A stretch of 45,454 bases of DNA from Anaerolineales bacterium. Its GTDB lineage: Bacteria; Chloroflexota; Anaerolineae; Anaerolineales; UBA11579. Each line of letters begins with the position of its first letter. Position 1 is the stretch's first letter. Positions 41,505-45,454 of the stretch are shown in pieces. Below the pieces are notes generated by a model. The model was not told the DNA's origin. It worked only from the letters and a program-made list of their open reading frames with translations, and searched no databases. The DNA lies in contig JAHCIH010000016.1 of NCBI GenBank assembly GCA_026129335.1, positions 1 to 45,454 on the forward strand. The letters run 5' to 3'. A program made the position numbers and the translations under genes.

Positions 41505-42233
41505 CTATTTCAACTCTTGGGGAATTTCCTCAAAGATGTGATTAGAAATATCCAGCGTGAAGTAATATTCCTCACCGACTCTGCTGGACTGGTCCCTCGG
41601 CGCACTAATTCTTATAATCATCTGGTTAGCATCGTCAACGCTGGTTCGCCTCAGACCGAACCAAATCCCACCTATTGCTGTTACTCCTGGAAAAATATCA
41701 CCGCCAATGTCATCTCCAAATGTTGCGTAGAAGAGATAGTCCGTTAGTGATATTTGCTCATTGCCTACCACAACATCTGCTTGATCTGGATACACAGTAA
41801 GAACTTGATTGGTGTGATTTGTAACCCTAAAGATGATCATCCCAACAACGGGTTTGTCCTGAAAGATTTCAACACTATCAAAGTCATTCCCTGTTTCAGT
41901 GACGATATATGCCTTGTTGCCGATAAGCACCCTTGCAATCTCAATTTCTAATCCACCTGAAGTTAGTGATCCAAGATAATTTAGTGCAAACACCTCCCCT
42001 CGAACCTCCGCTATAGGAATTGTGGTTTGAATAACTTCTGGTGTTTGACTAGGCTCTACAATGAGAGAAGGGCTACTTTGTGCTTCTAAATTTCTGCTGG
42101 CATCTTGAGATGCTTGTTCCGTCGCGAGGAAAGCAACTGCAGTCTCGATCTGCTGGGTAGGGCTCAAAGACGGAGCGACGGGCGCACAAGATGAAACAAG
42201 CAATGCAGTCAACATAATATTCAAAATCTTCAT
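41505..42233 (-). CDS. Surface lipoprotein
   Basis: 242 residues. Signal with LVSSC lipobox (MLTALLVSSCAP, Cys16). A Ser/Gln/Thr-rich stalk follows (about residues 20-75), then a beta-rich domain near residues 80-235 (VGMIIFRVTNHTNQVLTVY, FPGVTAIGGIWFGLR) like DUF4352-type immunoglobulin-like domains. AAGGAGAGGTAAGA precedes the ATG. The DNA is AT-rich like the orphan gene to its left. No specific function. Confidence 0.78.
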   Translation of the reverse strand: MKILNIMLTALLVSSCAPVAPSLSPTQQIETAVAFLATEQASQDASRNLEAQSSPSLIVEPSQTPEVIQTTIPIAEVRGEVFALNYLGSLTSGGLEIEIARVLIGNKAYIVTETGNDFDSVEIFQDKPVVGMIIFRVTNHTNQVLTVYPDQADVVVGNEQISLTDYLFYATFGDDIGGDIFPGVTAIGGIWFGLRRTSVDDANQMIIRISAPRDQSSRVGEEYYFTLDISNHIFEEIPQELK

Positions 42234-42560
42234 TCTTACCTCTCCTTGTGATTCTGCCTTGTTGTACCATAACTAATTATCTCACTGTACTACTGGAACT
42301 CTATTCCCTCATGCCGATACCAATTGAGTTGATATGGTAGGCCCTCACGACGCTTTGGCGTTGAGGAGCAACGCCAAAGCTGTTTAGGATGATGCGGGCT
42401 GGAGCTAAGACAGAGATTGCTTCGTCCGCTACGCAGTGATGCATTCATGCATCACTGCGTATGCTCCTCGCAATGACGAGTAGGCCTTGCTTTGCTGGGG
42501 GCTGACACTGGAAGCTATAGCTTCCAGTGTCAGAACGTTTGGTTTCGCCGCTGAAGGCGG
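42234..42560. other. Intergenic region with two repeat families
   Basis: Contains a palindromic element CACGACGCTTTGGCGTTG ... CAACGCCAAAGC at about 42345-42393 and the GATTGCTTCG/CGCAATGAC repeat at 42413-42478. A third palindrome (GGAAGCTATAGCTTCC) at 42510-42525 is next. No coding region is supported. Confidence 0.7.
42413..42478. repeat. Dispersed palindromic repeat
   Basis: GAGATTGCTTCGTCC ... CGCAATGAC around a hairpin CGCAGTGATGCA...TGCATCACTGCG that is nearly identical to 41228-41294. Confidence 0.82.
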
Positions 42561-42746
42561 TTACCTGCGTCTGGCGCCGGGCAGGGCGGCTACGGCTATG
42601 ATGAGCAGAATTAGCCAGGGGCCAAGGAGCGCCCACGCCAGTTGGTATACGTAAGTCATTTGCTCGGGCCAAATTAGATACAGCACCACTCCAGCTATCG
42701 CGTACAAGCTTAGGTTGAAAAGAAAGTCTTTAATAAATTTTGCCAT
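42561..42746 (-). CDS. Small two-helix membrane protein
   Basis: 61 residues, two hydrophobic helices (LSLYAIAGVVLYLIW and AWALLGPWLILLIIAVAAL), basic ends (GARRR). GGGAGGAACACG precedes the ATG. No family recognised. Confidence 0.6.
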   Translation of the reverse strand: MAKFIKDFLFNLSLYAIAGVVLYLIWPEQMTYVYQLAWALLGPWLILLIIAVAALPGARRR

Positions 42747-42770
42747 CGTGTTCCTCCCTGCTTTAAGTTT

Positions 42771-42947
42771 TTACAACGCTTTGTCCGCTATTGACTCGCT
42801 GTCTCGCATCTCCCAATCTTCAGCATCCAGAGTGCTGAACGCGGTCAGCTCGCCGCCCGGTTCGTAAAGAGCTCGCAGTTCGCTGGCGGCCTGGGCCAGG
42901 CTGGCTTCTTTGTGTTGGGCGTAGTGCTGCTCTTGGTCGCGAGTCAT
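42771..42947 (-). CDS. Small soluble hypothetical protein
   Basis: 58 residues from ATG 42947 (a GTG five codons earlier is possible). Charged N-terminal helix (MTRDQEQHYAQHKEASLAQA) then LRALYEPGGELTAFSTLDAED. The composition is protein-like, and it precedes the membrane protein by 24 bp on the same strand. Function unknown; a small antitoxin-like or cofactor protein is possible. Confidence 0.45.
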   Translation of the reverse strand: MTRDQEQHYAQHKEASLAQAASELRALYEPGGELTAFSTLDAEDWEMRDSESIADKAL

Positions 42948-43038
42948 GTGGGAATTGTACACAGAATTGGTGTGCTACTGTTAAGGCTGGGGTCGCTCAA
43001 CCTACGGACTTGACCTGCCAGCGGGGGTATTGGGGATC

Positions 43039-43203
43039 CTTCACGACGCTGGGACGTTGCTCTGCAACGCCCAAGCTGTTCAGGATGACATAAATGGGAA
43101 GCCTGTCATTGCGAGGGAAGGCTGCATGCCAATGCAGCCGACCGAAGCAATCTCGTGTTGCAAGCCGAGATTGCTTCACTCGCTTCGCTCGTTCGCAATG
43201 ACG
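43039..43203. repeat. Cluster of dispersed repeats
   Basis: A second copy of the CACGACGCT...GTTG...CAACGCC...AGGATGA palindrome is at about 43039-43088. At 43105-43203 lie GTCATTGCGAGG ... GAAGCAATCTCG and its inverted partner GAGATTGCTTC ... CGCAATGACG. GGCGAGGCATGCCTCGCC at 43255-43272 is a third family. No coding region supported in 42948-43298. Confidence 0.75.
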
Positions 43204-43298
43204 AATGGGGGTTCTTCGTGCTCTTCGTGACTTTGTGGTTAGGGGTCAATGCGGGCGAGGCATGCCTCGCCCCTACACGTGCTGATCGCTAATAGCTA

Positions 43299-44111
43299 TC
43301 AGCTAGCGCTATATGCTTCGAGAGTCAGGCACTTCGCGCCGCCGCCGGACTTGGCGAATTCGCTCATGTCCAGGGCCAGCACGTCAAAGCCGGCGCGCTC
43401 CAGCGCTTTTTCGAAGCGGGGCGCACCCTGCGTGCTGAGCAGCACGCTGCGGCCGAAGGCCATCGAGTTGCAGGCCAGCAGCACCGCCTCTTCGTCGTCG
43501 ATCTCGATCAGGTCGGCGTTGAGGGCGTGGACGCGCTGGCGGCTTTCGGCGTCCATGCCGCTGGGCACGTAGGCCAGGGTGCCGGCGTCCAGCGGGCAGA
43601 TGGTGGTGTCGACATGGAAGTGGGGGGCTTGCACATGAATGGAGAGCACGGGGACGCCGAGCGTCTCGGCGAGGAAGTCGTGCGCCGCCCGGTCTGTGCG
43701 CGGGCCGTAGCCAGCCAGCAGCATGCCGTTCCAGGGCATCGTCTCGCCGTTGCCCTCGTAATGCAGCCCCTCCGGCAGGTGGTGGACGCGGAAGCCGCGC
43801 TCCTCGAAGCGGGCGACCATCGGCTCCACCTCGCCGGCGCGCTCCGGGTAGCGGAAGCGGCTGGCGATGGCCTGCTCGCCGTAGAGGAAGATGGAATCGC
43901 CCAGGAAGACGGAGTCCGGCCAGCCGGGCAGCGGGTCGAAGGTTTCCACCTGCGCGCCGAGCTGGACGTAGGTATCGCGCAGCGCCTCCCACTCGGCGAT
44001 GGCCACGGAGCGGTCCACCTGCACGCCGGGGTCCATCCACTGGTTGATGGCGTATTCGATCTGGAACTGGCTGGGCTCGGTGAGGTACAGGCGGCGTGGG
44101 GCAGGGGTCAT
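43299..44111 (-). CDS. DDAH-like amidinohydrolase
   Basis: 270 residues, the pentein fold of dimethylarginine dimethylaminohydrolase. Ligand sites: FLGDSIFLYG (substrate loop), catalytic His166 (FHVDTTICPL), ACNSMAFGRSVLL and nucleophile Cys261 in GGGAKCLTLEAY. It would hydrolyse methylated arginine to citrulline, or a related guanidine. It follows argS by 27 bp on the same strand. Other pentein activities are possible. Confidence 0.85.
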   Translation of the reverse strand: MTPAPRRLYLTEPSQFQIEYAINQWMDPGVQVDRSVAIAEWEALRDTYVQLGAQVETFDPLPGWPDSVFLGDSIFLYGEQAIASRFRYPERAGEVEPMVARFEERGFRVHHLPEGLHYEGNGETMPWNGMLLAGYGPRTDRAAHDFLAETLGVPVLSIHVQAPHFHVDTTICPLDAGTLAYVPSGMDAESRQRVHALNADLIEIDDEEAVLLACNSMAFGRSVLLSTQGAPRFEKALERAGFDVLALDMSEFAKSGGGAKCLTLEAYSAS

Positions 44112-44138
44112 GCGCGGCTCCTGTGCGGCGGGGGATGG

Positions 44139-45454
44139 CTACATTACGTCGGGGGCTTCGATGCCCAGCAGCACCAGGCTGTTGGCCAGCGCCTGCCGGG
44201 CGGCGGCCACCAGGCCCAGGCGGAAGGCGCGCACGTCGCCCTCGGCGTTCAGCACGGGGCACTGGTTGTAGAAGTCGTTGAAGGCCTTGGCGATCTCGTA
44301 GGCCAGGTTGGTGATGTGCAGGGTCTTGTACTCGGCGGCAGCGCGCTGCACGGTATCGGGCAGCTGCGAGATCAGCTCGATGAGGTCGATCTCGCTCTGA
44401 TGCAGTTCGTGGGCCGGGGCGGCAGCGCTGCCGGTTTCGCCGGCCCGGCGCAAAATGCTGTTGGCGCGCACCTGGGCGTATTGGATGTAGGGCGCGGCCT
44501 GGCCGTTGAAGTCCAGCGCCGCCTCCCAATCGAAGGTGGCGATCTTGGTGTTCTCGCGAGCCAGCATGGGGAACTTGATGGCGGCCAGGCCCACCTGGCG
44601 GGCTACCTGCAGGCGGGTCACCTCGTCCAGCTCGGGGTTCTTTTCGGCGACGATCTCGGCGCTGCGCCGGGTGGCCTCGCGGATCAGCTCCTCCAGCAGC
44701 ACCACCACGCCCTCGCGGGAGGAGATGATGATGTTGCCCGGCAGGTTGACCACTTCGTAAGGGATGTGCAGTACTTTTTCGATGATGTCGCCGTGACCGG
44801 CCAGCTCCAGGGTCTTGAAGACCTGCTGGAAGTGAAGCGACTGGCGCACGTCCACCACGTAGATGGACTTGGCCAGCTCGTAGTCCTGGAACTTGACCTG
44901 GGCCAGCGCCAAGTCCCAGGCGCCGTAGAGCGAAGTGCCGTCGGAGCGCATCAGCACCAGCACGCGGAACTTCTCCTGCTCCAGGCCGAGCAGCTGGTCG
45001 AGCTTGACCACCACAGGCCCGTCTTCGCCGCGCTCGTCGACGGCGATGCCGTCGGCGATGAGCTGCTCCACGATGGGCCGAGCCAGCTTCTCCATCTCGC
45101 TCTCGTAATAAATGCGGTCAAAGCGGATGCCCATCTGCTGGTAGATTTCGTTGAAGCCGTCCAGCGACCATTGGCGGGTGGTCTGCCAGAGGGCGTGAAC
45201 CTCGCTGCTCTCATCTTCCCACTGGTTGAACAGCTGGCGAATTTCCTCTTCGCCGGCGACGTTGTTCTCCAGCTCGCGGCTGGCCTCTGCGTAGAGGTCG
45301 CCCATCCAGCGGGTCACGTCTTCGGCGGGCGGCTGCTCACCCTGGTGGCGCTGGCTGTAATTCCAAACCCACTTGATGACGTCTTTGCCGAAGTCGCCGA
45401 TGTAGTTGGCGCGCACCATGTCGTAGCCGGCGGCTTCGAGAATATTGGCCAGCG
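44139..45454 (-). CDS. argS: Arginyl-tRNA synthetase (partial, 5' end outside the window)
   Basis: The open frame runs to the window edge (continuing as LANILEAAGYDM before MVRANYIGDFG), so the start and the HIGH-type motif are missing. Visible parts: RANYIGDFG, GIRFDRIYYESEM, VLMRSDGTSLYGAWDLALA, HIPYEVVNLP, and the anticodon-binding domain near LHITNLAYEIAKAFNDFYNQCPVL. The Class I KMSKS-like segment is SSREG. The C-terminus ends at M. It charges tRNA-Arg. Confidence 0.93.
   Translation of the reverse strand, partial: LANILEAAGYDMVRANYIGDFGKDVIKWVWNYSQRHQGEQPPAEDVTRWMGDLYAEASRELENNVAGEEEIRQLFNQWEDESSEVHALWQTTRQWSLDGFNEIYQQMGIRFDRIYYESEMEKLARPIVEQLIADGIAVDERGEDGPVVVKLDQLLGLEQEKFRVLVLMRSDGTSLYGAWDLALAQVKFQDYELAKSIYVVDVRQSLHFQQVFKTLELAGHGDIIEKVLHIPYEVVNLPGNIIISSREGVVVLLEELIREATRRSAEIVAEKNPELDEVTRLQVARQVGLAAIKFPMLARENTKIATFDWEAALDFNGQAAPYIQYAQVRANSILRRAGETGSAAAPAHELHQSEIDLIELISQLPDTVQRAAAEYKTLHITNLAYEIAKAFNDFYNQCPVLNAEGDVRAFRLGLVAAARQALANSLVLLGIEAPDVM

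Noticed and set aside
41442..41747. Plus-strand open frame antisense to the lipoprotein end
   Set aside because: It has no ribosome site or family signal, and the lipoprotein on the other strand has a signal peptide and good start context.

Overview
The window looks like a chromosome segment of a GC-rich, Gram-positive-like or monoderm bacterium, most probably a Chloroflexota member of the Anaerolineae type. The grounds are surface proteins with Thr/Pro tails of the PTPTPSPT type, single-copy SH3-like lipoproteins, a stand-alone rpsD, the cdaA-ybbR-der cluster, and many short palindromic repeats of the GTCATTGCGAGG...GAAGCAATCTC type. The taxon is inferred from gene content only; no rRNA is present.

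Layout. 1-730: tandem and inverted copies of a dispersed repeat. 733-3639 (minus): hutI, a small membrane protein, an HD hydrolase and an inositol monophosphatase. 3675-5492 (plus): a strong promoter, then roadblock/LC7, V4R and GT2 dolichyl-phosphate-mannose-synthase-like genes. 5489-8840 (minus): surE, an LCP ligase and a membrane TPR-like protein. 9081-13915 (minus): an ECF sigma factor, its zinc anti-sigma factor, and two surface proteins that share an upstream two-block motif with the sigma gene. 14032-14489: three tRNAs (Arg-GCG, Ser-GCU, Ser-UGA). 14649-20488 (plus): kbl-like, coaE fused to an extra domain, cdaA, ybbR/cdaR, der.

20770-27901 (plus) is the centrepiece, a complete bacterial microcompartment (BMC) operon: GntR/UTRA regulator, RpiB-like isomerase, DeoC aldolase, BMC-P, CoA-acylating aldehyde dehydrogenase, BMC-H, EutJ-like chaperone, BMC-T, a small protein with an encapsulation-peptide-like end, and two more BMC-P. 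It fits the sugar-phosphate-utilising (SPU) class of metabolosome. DeoC would split 2-deoxyribose-5-phosphate into glyceraldehyde-3-phosphate and acetaldehyde, and the dehydrogenase would turn the confined acetaldehyde into acetyl-CoA. All three enzymes carry amphipathic terminal helices like encapsulation peptides. Unusual points are a seven-Cys linker in DeoC, an RpiB active site where the usual Cys is Asp, a 129-residue candidate adaptor, and a strong promoter followed by three 10-bp direct repeats.

27934-33403: lepB, tRNA-Glu with a 98-99 bp tandem repeat behind it, rpsD, pfkA, phoU, a DtxR regulator and a pseudo-receiver winged-helix regulator. 33618-37569 (plus): a replication cluster of bifunctional nuclease, dnaB, a DnaD-like gene, and a helicase loader made of two tandem DnaC-type AAA+ modules. 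37570-43300: an accessory, repeat-rich zone with a RepA-like ATPase, an AT-rich orphan gene of 493 codons, an AT-rich lipoprotein and small genes. 43299-45454 (minus): a DDAH-like amidinohydrolase and argS, whose 5' end lies outside the window.
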